A stretch of 64,000 bases of DNA from G963674665 sp964609625 (GCA_964609625.1 CAZSRS010000004.1:139871-203870); one strand, 5' to 3'; numbered from the stretch's first letter, positions 15,834 through 25,602 are shown. Made by a program: numbers and translations. Notes: generated by a model from the sequence alone, not told the origin.

Positions 15834-18259
15834 TCCATGTCTTCCTGATGATCGTAGATCATGTCGAAGGCCACAACCTGACCACCTTCGTCGAGGCGTA
15901 CCAGCCGGACACCCTGGGTGGCCCGTCCCACCACGCTGATGCCTTCCACTCCCAGGCGGATGATCTTGTTGCTCGAGGTCAGCAGGACCAGTTCGTCGGT
16001 GGCGTTGGCCATGGCAGCGCCGATGACGTCACCGGTCTTGGTGGTCACGCGCATGTTGATCACGCCCTTGCCCCCGCGCGACTGCTGTCGGTAGAGCTCC
16101 AGTGGGCTGCGCTTGCCATAGCCCAGGGAGGAAATGGTCAGCAGTTCCTGCCTGGCGTCGCCGTTGACCACCACGGCCGAGGCCACGTGGTCCTCGGGCC
16201 GCAGGGACACGCCGCGCACACCGGCTGCAAGGCGCCCCATGGGCCTGACGTCCTCCACCTTGAAACGGATGGACATGCCCTTTTCCGTGACCAGGATAAC
16301 CTCGCAGTCGTCCTGTACATCGCGCACCGTGAGCAGTTCGTCGTCTTCCTTGAGGCCCACGGCCATGAGTCCGATACGTCTGCTCCTGCTGTATTGCTCG
16401 GCACTGGAGCGCTTGACCATGCCCTTGCGGGTGACAAAGAGGAAGTAGCGGTCGGCTTCGAATTCGCGAATGGCCAGAACCGTGGCCACGTATTCGTCCT
16501 TGTCCAGGGGCAGGAGGTTGGCGATGTGCATGCCCTTGGCCGTGCGGCTGCCTTCCGGCACCTGATGCACCTTGAGCTGGTGCATGCGGCCTCGGTTGGT
16601 GAACAGCAGCAGATACTGGTGATTGGTGGTGGTGACAAAGCTCTGCACCACGTCGTCCTCACCCGTGTGCACGCCGGCGATGCCCTTGCCCCCACGACGC
16701 TGCTGCTGGTAGCTGTCCAGGGAGGTCCGCTTGATGTAGCCCCTCCTGGAGAGGGTGATGACCACCTCCTCGTCCGGAATGAGGTCCTCGATGTCGATGC
16801 CGTCGAGGTCGTCCTGGAGGATGGCCGTGCGCCGAGGAGTGGCGAAGTTCTGCTTGAGTTCCTTGAGTTCGTCACGGATGACGCTCTTGAGTACCTCCAC
16901 GTTTTCGAGGATGCTCTTGAAATACTCGATCTTTTTCAGCAGCTCCGCATATTCCTCGAGCAGCTTCTCGCGCTCCAGGTTGGTGAGGCGCTGCAAGCGC
17001 ATCTCCAGGATGGCTTGGCTCTGGGCATCCGATAACCCAAAGCGCTGCATGAGCTTTGTCTTGGCTTCCGCAGGAGTCGCACTGGAGCGGATCAGCTCGA
17101 TGATCTCGTCGATGTTGTCCAGGGCGATGCGCAGGCCCTCGAGGATGTGCGCGCGCTGCTCGGACTTGCTCAGATCGAAACGCGTGCGCCTGAGGATCAC
17201 TTCACGCCGGTGCTCCAAAAAGTACTCAAGGATGTTCTTGACATTGAGCAGCTTGGGTTTGTTGTCCACCACGGCCATCATGTTGAAGCCGAAGGAGGTC
17301 TCCAAGGGCGTGTATTTATAGAGCGCGTTGATGACCAAGTCCGGGATGACGCCTTTTTTCAGGTCGATGACCACGCGGATGCCCTTGCGGTCGGACTCGT
17401 CGCGGAGGTCGCTGACGCCGTCGATCTTACGGTCGTTGACCAGGGCGGCAATCTTCTCCACCAGGGAAGACTTGTTCAGGGCGTAGGGAATTTCCTTGAT
17501 GACGATGGACTGCATCCCCTTCTTGCGGTCCTCCACCTCCAGCACACCACGGATCTTCACGCTGCCGCGCCCGGTGGCGTAGGCCTCGCGCAGGGACTCC
17601 CCGGCATAGACACAGGCGCCCGTGGGAAAGTCCGGGCCCTTGATGCAGGCCATGAGTTCACCCAGTTTGCATCTCGGATTGTCCAGGAGCACGAGCAGTC
17701 CATCCACCAGTTCGCCGAGGTTGTGGGGTGGGATGTTGGTGGCCATGCCCACGGCAATGCCCGAGGAGCCGTTGAGTAGCAGGTTGGGCACCTTGGTGGG
17801 CAACACCACGGGTTCGTTCAGGGTGTTGTCGTAGTTGGGGCGGAAGTTGACGGTCTCCTTTTCGATGTCGTCCAGGAACTCACTGGTGAGCTTGGACATG
17901 CGCACCTCGGTGTAGCGCATGGCCGCTGGGGCGTCGCCGTCGATGGAACCGAAGTTGCCCTGCCCGTCCACGAGCAGGTCGCGCATGGAAAAACCCTGGG
18001 CCATGCGCACCAGGGCGTCGTAGACCGCGGCGTCGCCGTGGGGATGGTACTTACCGATGACATCACCGACAACACGGGCCGATTTCTTGTAGGCGCGGTT
18101 CCAGCTGTTGCCGAGTTCGTGCATGGCGAAGAGGATACGACGGTGCACGGGTTTGAGACCGTCGCGCACGTCCGGGATGGCCCGGCCGATGATGACGCTC
18201 AAGGAATACTCGAGGTACGACTTCTTGATTTCCTGTTCTATGCTGACGGTATTGTTCAC
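15830..18259 (-). CDS. gyrA: DNA gyrase subunit A
   Basis: GyrA forms the breakage-reunion half of gyrase. The protein is 809 residues from GTG 18259, with GGGA seven bases ahead; the open frame runs further upstream, but this start matches the family N terminus (VSIEQEIKKSYLEYSLSVI). The catalytic tyrosine is in AAMRYTE at about residue 116. The C-terminal beta-pinwheel shows the GyrA box QQRRGGKG and a second QQSRGGKG. The quinolone pocket reads HPHGDAAVYD: alanine stands at the position of E. coli Ser83 while the Asp87 equivalent is kept. It is 165 bases downstream of gyrB and overlaps the lipoprotein gene by four bases. Confidence 0.98.
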   Translation of the reverse strand: MNNTVSIEQEIKKSYLEYSLSVIIGRAIPDVRDGLKPVHRRILFAMHELGNSWNRAYKKSARVVGDVIGKYHPHGDAAVYDALVRMAQGFSMRDLLVDGQGNFGSIDGDAPAAMRYTEVRMSKLTSEFLDDIEKETVNFRPNYDNTLNEPVVLPTKVPNLLLNGSSGIAVGMATNIPPHNLGELVDGLLVLLDNPRCKLGELMACIKGPDFPTGACVYAGESLREAYATGRGSVKIRGVLEVEDRKKGMQSIVIKEIPYALNKSSLVEKIAALVNDRKIDGVSDLRDESDRKGIRVVIDLKKGVIPDLVINALYKYTPLETSFGFNMMAVVDNKPKLLNVKNILEYFLEHRREVILRRTRFDLSKSEQRAHILEGLRIALDNIDEIIELIRSSATPAEAKTKLMQRFGLSDAQSQAILEMRLQRLTNLEREKLLEEYAELLKKIEYFKSILENVEVLKSVIRDELKELKQNFATPRRTAILQDDLDGIDIEDLIPDEEVVITLSRRGYIKRTSLDSYQQQRRGGKGIAGVHTGEDDVVQSFVTTTNHQYLLLFTNRGRMHQLKVHQVPEGSRTAKGMHIANLLPLDKDEYVATVLAIREFEADRYFLFVTRKGMVKRSSAEQYSRSRRIGLMAVGLKEDDELLTVRDVQDDCEVILVTEKGMSIRFKVEDVRPMGRLAAGVRGVSLRPEDHVASAVVVNGDARQELLTISSLGYGKRSPLELYRQQSRGGKGVINMRVTTKTGDVIGAAMANATDELVLLTSSNKIIRLGVEGISVVGRATQGVRLVRLDEGGQVVAFDMIYDHQEDME

Positions 18260-18424
18260 TGCTGTTTCCCGGAATCTAGTGCCTGGTTTCTGTTGTACAA
18301 TTTTCAAATCAAAACTGCTTCCTGCAGTCTTGCTTGTTGCGAGAACCACTTCGTACTTCGAGCGCACCCTCCAGGCGCGCGTTCCACTTCCAGTTCATAC
18401 AGCCTGTTTGAAATGGAGGCGGGC

Positions 18425-20836
18425 CTAGATGTCGAGTTCGCGAACCCGCAGGGCGTTGCGCTCGATGAATTCTCGTCTGGGAACCACGTTGTCGCCCATG
18501 AGCTGGGAGAATATCTCGTTCGACTCCTGGTAGTCCTCGATGCGGACCTGCAGGAGAGTGCGTTTCGCGGGATCCATGGTCGTTTCCCAGAGCTGCTCGG
18601 GATTCATTTCACCCAGACCCTTGTAGCGTTGGATACCGATACCCTTGCTGCCCTCTTCGAGCACCGTGGCGTAGAGGCTGAAGATATCCGGCACCGGAAT
18701 AGTCTGGGGCTCCTTGCCGGCGTCCTTGACCACGGTGAAGCTCAAGCCGCCGCAGATACGCTTGATGTCGGCGAGGGCGTCAAAGGACTGTTTGTACATC
18801 TTGGAATTGAAGAACTCCACGCCGATGCGGGTCATGTGCCCGTTCTTGTCCTGGATGTGCACGAAGGTCCGTTGCTCCACGCTGTCGTCCTCGGTCTGGA
18901 CGTCCATGAAGAAACCTTCCTCCTTCATGTACCGGCTGAATTCCGTAAAGGTCTCGATAAATGTCTCCGGCCGGATCTTCTTATCATATTTGAGAAAGGC
19001 CAGGAACATACTGCGCAAGACGCCGATGTTTTCCGCGTCATCCACCTTGTCCTGGACAAAACGCACGGCCTTGAGCAGGTCGATGATCTGCTCCCCCTTG
19101 AAGGTGATGTCGTTGCTGGCCTGAATCACCATGGAATCGGCGATGCGTTGCAGGAGATAGTCCTCCATTTCCCGTTCGTCCTTGATGAACTTCTCGAAGC
19201 TCTTGCCATGGACGCGGAACAGGGGGGGCTGAGCGATGTACAGGTGTCCATTTTCGATGAGCTTTTCGTACTGGCGGAAGAAAAAGGTCAGCAGAAGGGT
19301 GCGGATGTGCGCGCCGTCCACGTCGGCGTCGGTCATGATCACGATCTTGTGATAGCGCAGCTTGTTCAGGTCTATGCCGTCCTCGCCGTCGCCTATGCCC
19401 GCGCCCATGGCCGTGATCAGGGCCTTGATCTCCTTGTTGCCGAGCATCTTGTCGAAGCGGGTCTTTTCCACGTTGAGGATCTTGCCGCGCAAGGGAAGGA
19501 TGGCCTGGTGGCTGGGGTCGCGCCCCTGCTTGGCCGAGCCGCCTGCAGAATCGCCCTCGACAATGAACAGTTCGCTGTCTTCAGGGCTCTTGGACTGGCA
19601 GTCCGCGAGCTTGCCCGGCAGGGAATTGTCCGAGAGCGCCCCCTTGCGCCGAACAAGTTCCTTGGCCTTGCGCGCGGCCTCGCGTGCCCGGGCCGCGTCC
19701 ACCACCTTTTCCACGATCAGTTTGGCGTCCTTGGGATTCTCCTCGAAAAAGGTGTTCAGCTTCTCGTAGACCATGGTGGAGACGATGCCCGTGACGTCGC
19801 TGTTGCCCAGCTTGGTCTTGGTCTGCCCCTCGAATTGCGGCATGGAGAGCTTGACGCTGATCACCGCGGTGAGGCCTTCGCGCACGTCGTCGCCGGAGAG
19901 TTTCTGCTTGAGCTTCTTGGGCAGATCGGCATTCTGGATATAGGTGTTCAGGGCCCTGGTCAGGGCGGTTTTGTACCCCACCAGGTGGACACCGCCTTCC
20001 TTGGTGCGGATGTTGTTGGCGAAGGTCTGGACGTTTTCTTTGTACCCCGCGTTGTACTGCATGGCGAATTCAACGGAGGTATTCTCTATGGCGCTCTGGG
20101 CATAGATGATCTCGTGGATGCCGTTCTCGCCGCTGTTCAGGTCCTTGACGAACTGCACGAGACCGCCGTCGAACTTGAACAGGGTGCGCTGATTGGTGAT
20201 CTCGTCGTTGAATTCGATTTCCAGACCGCTGTTGAGATACGCCAATTCCTCGAAGCGCTTGCGCAGGATGTCGTAGAAGAACTGATTGGTCTCGAAAATG
20301 GTCTCGTCCGGCCGAAAGCGGATGGTGGTGCCGGTGTTTTCGGCCTCGCCCTGAACGGTGAGGGGCGTGACCGGCACACCGCGCTCGTAACGCTGGTGAT
20401 GACGCTTGCCGTCGCGTCGGACCACAACCTCGAGATACTCGGACAGGGCGTTGACAACGGATACGCCCACACCGTGCAGGCCACCGGATACCTTGTAACT
20501 GTCGTTGTCGAACTTGCCGCCCGCGTGGAGCACGGTCATGACCACTTCCACGGCGGGCCGGTTTTCCTTTGGGTGCATGCCCACGGGAATGCCGCGGCCG
20601 TTGTCCGAGACCGTGACCGAGTTGTCCAGATGCAGATTGACCACAATGCGGTTGCAATAGCCGGCCATGGCCTCGTCGACCGAGTTGTCCACCACCTCGT
20701 AGACCAGGTGATGTAGGCCGCGGATATCCGTACTGCCGATATACATGGCCGGTCGTTTGCGAACGGCCGAAAGCCCCTCGAGAACGGTGATGCTCGTCTC
20801 ATCGTACGTAGTTAACTTGGTTACGGGTTCGCTCAT
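18425..20836 (-). CDS. gyrB: DNA gyrase subunit B
   Basis: This 803-residue protein is the ATPase subunit of gyrase. The GHKL site is visible in YEVVDNSVDEAMAG, VSDNGRGIPVG and SGGLHGVGVSVVNALS; the transducer lysine is in QTKTKLGNSDV; the TOPRIM domain has EGDSAGGSAKQGRDPS and TDADVDGAHIRTLLL; the tail ends in RYKGLGEMNPEQLW and RREFIE. ATG at 20836 follows the dnaN stop by a single base, so translation is coupled. It extends upstream in frame to 20875 inside dnaN, which is not used. Spacing to gyrA is 165 bases, without an obvious promoter. Confidence 0.98.
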   Translation of the reverse strand: MSEPVTKLTTYDETSITVLEGLSAVRKRPAMYIGSTDIRGLHHLVYEVVDNSVDEAMAGYCNRIVVNLHLDNSVTVSDNGRGIPVGMHPKENRPAVEVVMTVLHAGGKFDNDSYKVSGGLHGVGVSVVNALSEYLEVVVRRDGKRHHQRYERGVPVTPLTVQGEAENTGTTIRFRPDETIFETNQFFYDILRKRFEELAYLNSGLEIEFNDEITNQRTLFKFDGGLVQFVKDLNSGENGIHEIIYAQSAIENTSVEFAMQYNAGYKENVQTFANNIRTKEGGVHLVGYKTALTRALNTYIQNADLPKKLKQKLSGDDVREGLTAVISVKLSMPQFEGQTKTKLGNSDVTGIVSTMVYEKLNTFFEENPKDAKLIVEKVVDAARAREAARKAKELVRRKGALSDNSLPGKLADCQSKSPEDSELFIVEGDSAGGSAKQGRDPSHQAILPLRGKILNVEKTRFDKMLGNKEIKALITAMGAGIGDGEDGIDLNKLRYHKIVIMTDADVDGAHIRTLLLTFFFRQYEKLIENGHLYIAQPPLFRVHGKSFEKFIKDEREMEDYLLQRIADSMVIQASNDITFKGEQIIDLLKAVRFVQDKVDDAENIGVLRSMFLAFLKYDKKIRPETFIETFTEFSRYMKEEGFFMDVQTEDDSVEQRTFVHIQDKNGHMTRIGVEFFNSKMYKQSFDALADIKRICGGLSFTVVKDAGKEPQTIPVPDIFSLYATVLEEGSKGIGIQRYKGLGEMNPEQLWETTMDPAKRTLLQVRIEDYQESNEIFSQLMGDNVVPRREFIERNALRVRELDI

Positions 20837-20837
20837 C

Positions 20838-21995
20838 TTAGACGTCTTCCTCGCTGTAATAGGTATCATCCACAACTTTCATGGGCATGATGATCACGGT
20901 GTAGCCTGGATCGCTCTTGCCGGTGATGGAACACGGGCCCTCCACGCCGGTCAGGGTCATGGTCACGCGCTCGGATTCGAAATGCCCGAGAATCTCGGTT
21001 AGATTGCGGGTGGGGAAGGCGATTTTGGGTACGCCTTCAACACCGACGGCTTCCAGGGTCTCCGTGCCTGATCCAACCTCCTGGCCCTGTGAAGACAGCG
21101 TGAGTTCTTCCTTGGTGAACTCGAAATAGGTGCAGCGGTTGTTTTCCGAGTTGAAGAGCAGCATCCGCTCCAGGGCCTCTGACACGTCTTGGCGGTCAAG
21201 TTCCACGGTCACAGCGTCTTCCGAGTCCAACCTGGAGATGAAATTGTGGTAGTCAGGATACTGGTAATAGGAGAGGGGCAGGCTGAAGGTCTCCTGGCCG
21301 TCTATGGTACGGAAAAAGAGCCTCTTCTCCGCGATGGCACACTCGATGTTGTCCGAGGTGAGCCATTTCCTGAGTTCCAGGAGATACTTGCGCTGGATGA
21401 GCACCCCTTCCTGCGGCAACAACTCGATGAAATTGGGGTCCTTGTGGTCGACCATGGCGAACTGGTGTCCGTTCAGGCCGCAGAATTCCACCCGTCCTTC
21501 CTGGGCAAAGGGCTTTATACTCATGCAGGCCACTGCCTCCATGGTGTCATCGTCGCTGATGCAAAACCCTACCTGTTCGATGATTTCTTGCAGGTTGTCG
21601 CCCGAGAGCGGGACCACCTTTTCCGCTGGAAACGAGGTGAAGGTCTGGAACCAGTTGGGGTCGTTGACAGGGAGATTGTATTTTCGGCTGCCCAGTTTCA
21701 CGCGCAGATTCTGGTTTTTCTCGTCAAGTTCCAGGGTGGTCTCACCGGGAGGGAGCCTCTTGACCAGGTCGTAGAAGTTCCTGCCCTGGACTCCGGCCAA
21801 CCCCGGCTCTTCGATTTCCGCCTGATAGATGCCACAGAATTCGAGGCTGGAGTCGGTGGACATGATCTTCACGCTCTTGTCCGCGGCTTCGATCCAGATG
21901 GTGCGCAGGAAAGCGGCGCCTGTCTTGATCGGAATGATGTTGGCGGCTTTCTGCAGACCTTCGATGATGTCGTCCTTGAAGAACTTAACCAACAT
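20838..21995 (-). CDS. dnaN: DNA polymerase III beta subunit (sliding clamp)
   Basis: DnaN is the ring clamp that tethers the replicative polymerase. The 385-residue length is normal for three clamp folds. Characteristic segments are FLRTIWIEAADKSVKIMSTD in domain 1, AEKRLFFRTIDGQETFSLPLS in domain 2 and the C-terminal PGYTVIIMPMKV (the usual end is close to YLVMPMRL). A clean AAGGAG precedes the ATG by seven bases. It lies 142 bases downstream of dnaA and one base upstream of gyrB. Confidence 0.96.
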   Translation of the reverse strand: MLVKFFKDDIIEGLQKAANIIPIKTGAAFLRTIWIEAADKSVKIMSTDSSLEFCGIYQAEIEEPGLAGVQGRNFYDLVKRLPPGETTLELDEKNQNLRVKLGSRKYNLPVNDPNWFQTFTSFPAEKVVPLSGDNLQEIIEQVGFCISDDDTMEAVACMSIKPFAQEGRVEFCGLNGHQFAMVDHKDPNFIELLPQEGVLIQRKYLLELRKWLTSDNIECAIAEKRLFFRTIDGQETFSLPLSYYQYPDYHNFISRLDSEDAVTVELDRQDVSEALERMLLFNSENNRCTYFEFTKEELTLSSQGQEVGSGTETLEAVGVEGVPKIAFPTRNLTEILGHFESERVTMTLTGVEGPCSITGKSDPGYTVIIMPMKVVDDTYYSEEDV

Positions 21996-22137
21996 AAGTA
22001 TTCTCCTTGATCGTTGTAGTAGGGGGCGCTGCTATGTTCATTTCTGTATTATCATCGTGTAAATTTTGAATATTTTATGAACCACACCTGTCAGGAACAA
22101 GGAGCGGCCAGGAACATACGGCCCTTGTTTCCCATTG

Positions 22138-23439
22138 TCAGTGCATCAAGGAACACTTTTTCTTCAGGTGTGCGAGCAAACGTTGCAAATCTTTGTTATC
22201 TTCCTGTAATTTATCAATTTTACTCACGGCATACATGGCCGTGCTGTGGTCCTTGCCCCCGAAGTGTTTCCCCAGGGCAGGATAGGAACAGCCAGTCAGT
22301 TGACGGCACAGGTACATCGCCACTTGTCGGGCAAAGGTGATGGAACGCTCCCGTTTGTTCCCGGTCAGCGTTTTTGGTGACAGGGAAAAATTCTCGGCCA
22401 CCACCGCGATGATTTCCTCGGGTGTCGGGCCGTGCTTGGTCTTGCCCTCGGCATGGCTGAGGATCTGCTGAAAATCCGCCTCCTGGATGTTCTTGTGCAC
22501 CAGTTTCTTGAAGGCGAAGATCTTGAGCAGGATGCCTTCGAGATAGCGCAGGTCGGTGAAGCGCTGGGCCAGGGTCAGGATCTGTTCCTTGCCCAGTTTG
22601 ATTCGTCGCGTTTTACACAAGGCCTGCACATACTTCACCCTGACGTCCAGGTCAGGCTCCTTGAGGGTGATGATCAATCCCCACTCCAGGCGTGAGCGCA
22701 GGGCTTCGGAGAAATTCTCCAGATCGCTCAGCTTGCCGTTGCAGCAAAAGACCATCTGTTTTTTTGCGTCGTGAAACCGATCGAAAAGGATCACCAGTTC
22801 TTCCTGAAGCTGCACGTGTTCGCTGAGCCGCTGCATGTCGTCCACCAGCAGGCATTCGAAGGGCAGGAAGTATTTCCGGGCGCGGAGCATGTCGTTATTG
22901 AATGTTGTTGCATAGATGGATGCCATTTCCTCCAGCGTGCCGAAAAAAATGGAGGAGCGCTCGATGTTCTTGGCAAACTCGCTGCCCATGGCCTTGAGCA
23001 GATGTGTCTTGCCGCACCCGCGGGGACCGCAGATCACCAACGGGTTGAAACGTACCTCCTGCTTAGTGGCGATATCCTTGGCCGAAGCCTGGGGGAACTG
23101 GTTCTTCTGGTTGGTGATGAAGGTCTCGAAGCTGAACCGCCTGCCGAACGGCGCATCCGGAGGCTGCATCACGCGCTGCCGAACAGAGGGAAGGGGGCCT
23201 CCTCCCTGCTGGCGGCAGCTGTAGGTTACGGCACAGCCGGCACCGAAGTGTAGGGCCAATTGCTCCTCGAAACCCTGTTGGACCGTGTCGCTGAACCATT
23301 GCGCGAAATAGGGGTGTGGAAAAACCACCTGGATGCTCTTGTCGATGTCGTTTTGGATGATGCGCAAGGGCTCGAACCATTGCTGCAGCTCTTTCTCGGA
23401 ATAGGTCTGCTGCAGATGGCGACGCAAGATCGTTTTCAA
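22138..23439 (-). CDS. dnaA: chromosomal replication initiator DnaA
   Basis: This 433-residue DnaA unwinds the origin and recruits the helicase. The AAA+ core shows Walker A CGPRGCGKTHLLKAMG and Walker B LLVDDMQRLSEHVQLQEEL (the usual form is DDIQFL). Domain IV has TFARQVAMYLCRQLTGCSYPALG and then the DnaA signature GKHFGGKDHSTAMYAVSKI that reads DnaA boxes. The short, diverged domains I-II (first ~95 residues) are typical of Desulfovibrio-type DnaA. Start at 23439; the ribosome site is modest. It heads the dnaA-dnaN-gyrB-gyrA block and is divergent from the TRAP genes. Confidence 0.96.
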   Translation of the reverse strand: MKTILRRHLQQTYSEKELQQWFEPLRIIQNDIDKSIQVVFPHPYFAQWFSDTVQQGFEEQLALHFGAGCAVTYSCRQQGGGPLPSVRQRVMQPPDAPFGRRFSFETFITNQKNQFPQASAKDIATKQEVRFNPLVICGPRGCGKTHLLKAMGSEFAKNIERSSIFFGTLEEMASIYATTFNNDMLRARKYFLPFECLLVDDMQRLSEHVQLQEELVILFDRFHDAKKQMVFCCNGKLSDLENFSEALRSRLEWGLIITLKEPDLDVRVKYVQALCKTRRIKLGKEQILTLAQRFTDLRYLEGILLKIFAFKKLVHKNIQEADFQQILSHAEGKTKHGPTPEEIIAVVAENFSLSPKTLTGNKRERSITFARQVAMYLCRQLTGCSYPALGKHFGGKDHSTAMYAVSKIDKLQEDNKDLQRLLAHLKKKCSLMH

Positions 23440-23782
23440 TGGAGGCCGTAACGCTGCTGGTTATTGAAAAATAAACAAAACCGTGAGGATGGAGTTGAAT
23501 GCCCTACCCCACACCACCACAAACTCAAAAACATTTTCTACCAAAAAACGGCAGCCGCGCCAAGTCCTATATTCGCGGATAATTTCAAGAAGTTGCACGC
23601 TTCTTGCCTCGAACCGGACTTTCCATGTATGCCAAGCCGCCATGGGCTCCTGCCTCAGGACGTGGATGCCAGCGAGAGTTCCCGTTTCGCATTCAATGGG
23701 GCGTTCCACATCCAGCCGGGCTGCCCAACGTTCGGACATTGATATGCAACCCTTTGGACTAGTTGTAATCCAGGAATGCAAT
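23440..23782. promoter_or_regulatory. divergent dnaA / TRAP intergenic region
   Basis: These 343 bases carry no gene I can support. The part next to dnaA is AT-rich. A single sequence TTATCCGCG (minus strand, 23574-23582) matches the DnaA box TTATCCACA in seven of nine positions and could autoregulate dnaA. On the plus strand TTGCACGCTTCTTGCC (23593-23608) resembles a sigma-54 promoter but lacks one of the two critical -24 guanines. No cluster of DnaA boxes was seen, so an oriC call is not justified. Confidence 0.4.
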
Positions 23783-24334
23783 GTGAAAGAAAGTGAGAAA
23801 CATTGCCCGCCTCCTTCCCAGGGAGCGCATCAGGGAAATTCGCTGGACCGCGTCGTGGGCATGGTGCGGCGTGTGAGTTCCGTTGTGGATACGGGAGCAC
23901 AAGGGCTGCTCGTCATCCTCTGCCTGTCCATGGCCCTGGTCGTCATGCTGCAAGTCTTCAGCCGCTACGTCCTGAACCACTCCCTGTTCTGGTCCGAGGA
24001 ACTTGGACGTATGCTCCTGGTCTGGCTCACCTTCGTGGGCGCCACGGTAGCCTACAAACGAGGGGCGCACCCGGGCGTGCGCGTTCTGGTGCAACGTCTG
24101 CCCCGCCGTCTCGAACAGAGTTGCCGCCTGGTGGCGCATGCGGCCTGCATCCTGCTCTTTGTCGTGATGCTGATTCACGGCTGGCGGTTCTGGAACATGC
24201 TCGCCCCGCAGATGACAGTGAGCCTGGGCCTGAGCAGGCAGGTCCCGTTCTCTGCCATCCCGCTGGCGGGCGCTGTGTTGCTGCTGCACGGGGCGGCATT
24301 TTTTCTGGAGACGGTTGCGGAGTTGCGGAGGTGA
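23783..24334 (+). CDS. dctQ: TRAP transporter small permease (DctQ)
   Basis: This 183-residue protein has four hydrophobic helices and the DctQ-type pattern: LLVILCLSMALVVMLQVFSR, then SLFWSEELGRMLLVWLTFVGA (the conserved W-x-E-E segment), and AVLLLHGAAFF near the end. It is the small membrane component of a TRAP transporter, which takes up an organic acid driven by the sodium or proton gradient. GTG at 23783 is the best supported start (AGGA eight bases ahead), with an in-frame ATG at 23744 as an alternative. Its stop overlaps the start of the large permease by four bases. No periplasmic binding protein lies next to it. Confidence 0.88.
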   Translation: MKESEKHCPPPSQGAHQGNSLDRVVGMVRRVSSVVDTGAQGLLVILCLSMALVVMLQVFSRYVLNHSLFWSEELGRMLLVWLTFVGATVAYKRGAHPGVRVLVQRLPRRLEQSCRLVAHAACILLFVVMLIHGWRFWNMLAPQMTVSLGLSRQVPFSAIPLAGAVLLLHGAAFFLETVAELRR

Positions 24335-25602
24335 GCGCGCTGACCCTGTTCGGCCTGATGCTGGGGTTGTTCCTGCTCAACGCGCCCATTGCCGTGGCTA
24401 TCGGCGTTGCCAGTCTGCTCTGCTTCTGGGTGTTCGAGGACGTCAGTCCGATGCTGGTGGTACAGCGTATGTATGGGGGGGCGGATTCCTTTCCCCTGAT
24501 GGCTGTGCCCCTGTTCATGCTGGCAGGGCACCTGATGGACGCGGGCGGTCTGTCCCGGCGTCTGGTGGCCATGGCCCAGGCCCTGGTCGGTTGGCTCCCC
24601 GGCGGGTTGGCCGCGGTGGCCACTGTCTCGGCCATGTTCTTTGCCGGCATCTCCGGATCCGCAGCCGCGGACACGGCGGCCGTGGGCGGCATTCTCATCC
24701 CGGCCATGATCCGCGCCGGCTATCCAGGTCCCCTGGCAGCGGCTGTGCAGGCCTCGGGCGGCTCCATCGGGGTGATCATCCCACCGAGCATCCCCTTGAT
24801 CATCTTCGGCGTGCTCACCGGCGCCTCCATCGGCAAATTGTTCCTGGCAGGGATCATCCCCGGCCTGATCATGGGAGCGAGTCTGCTCGGCATGAACGTG
24901 GTGTTGTGTCGGAAACATGACGCCGGAAACATGTCCTTTTCCCTTGCCGAACTGCTAGGCGCCGGTCGAAAGGCGATCTTTGCCCTGGGCGCGCCGGTGA
25001 TCATCCTCGGAGGTATCCTGGGCGGTGTGTTCACGGCCACGGAGTCGGCCGCCGTGGCCGTGGGCTACGCCTTTGTGGTGGGGCTCTTCGTACACCGCGA
25101 ACTGCACCTGGCCGAGGTGCCACGGCTCTGCCTCGAGGCCGGGGTCATGGCCAGCGTGGTGATGTTCATTATCGCACAGGCCACGGCTTGCAGCTGGTTC
25201 ATGACCATCCAGGAGATGCCTAAGGGTATCGCGGAATTCCTGCTCGGCATTTCCAGCAACCCCGTGGTGCTGCTGTTGCTGCTCAACCTGCTCTTGCTGC
25301 TGGCCGGGGCGGTGGTGGAAACCACGGCGGCCCTGTTGCTGTTCGTGCCGGTGCTCCTGCCCATTGCACCGGAGCTGGGCATCGACGTGATCCAACTCGG
25401 CGCCATTATGGTGGTGAATTTGGCCATCGGCATGCTCACGCCGCCGTTGGGCATCTGCCTGATCGTGGCCGCAGGGATATCTGGGTCAAACCTGGAAGCG
25501 ACGGCCAAGGCAGTGCTGCCCTTTTTGTTGATCCTGATCGTGGACCTGTTGCTGATCAGTTTCTGGTCGCCGCTGACGACCTGGCTGCCCGGTTTTCTGT
25601 GA
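24331..25602 (+). CDS. dctM: TRAP transporter large permease (DctM)
   Basis: This 423-residue protein has about twelve membrane segments and the DctM marks: LNAPIAVAIGVASL near the start, FFAGISGSAAADTAAVGGILIPAM, then SGGSIGVIIPPSIPLIIFGVL, and MLTPPLGICLIVAAGISGSNLE near the end. It forms the transport channel with DctQ. The start is GTG 24331, read from GTGA where the small permease ends, so expression is coupled. The cognate solute-binding protein (DctP) is not in the window, so the substrate cannot be inferred from context. Its last 47 bases overlap, on the other strand, the small gene that ends at 25556. Confidence 0.92.
   Translation: MSALTLFGLMLGLFLLNAPIAVAIGVASLLCFWVFEDVSPMLVVQRMYGGADSFPLMAVPLFMLAGHLMDAGGLSRRLVAMAQALVGWLPGGLAAVATVSAMFFAGISGSAAADTAAVGGILIPAMIRAGYPGPLAAAVQASGGSIGVIIPPSIPLIIFGVLTGASIGKLFLAGIIPGLIMGASLLGMNVVLCRKHDAGNMSFSLAELLGAGRKAIFALGAPVIILGGILGGVFTATESAAVAVGYAFVVGLFVHRELHLAEVPRLCLEAGVMASVVMFIIAQATACSWFMTIQEMPKGIAEFLLGISSNPVVLLLLLNLLLLLAGAVVETTAALLLFVPVLLPIAPELGIDVIQLGAIMVVNLAIGMLTPPLGICLIVAAGISGSNLEATAKAVLPFLLILIVDLLLISFWSPLTTWLPGFL

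Noticed and set aside
18038..20716. An 892-codon open frame on the plus strand opposite gyrB and gyrA
   Set aside because: It mirrors gyrase codon bias and has no family features; gyrA and gyrB are certain on the other strand.
23461..23781. A 106-codon minus-strand frame between dnaA and the TRAP genes
   Set aside because: The translation looks random, has no good ribosome site and covers the region where both promoters must be.
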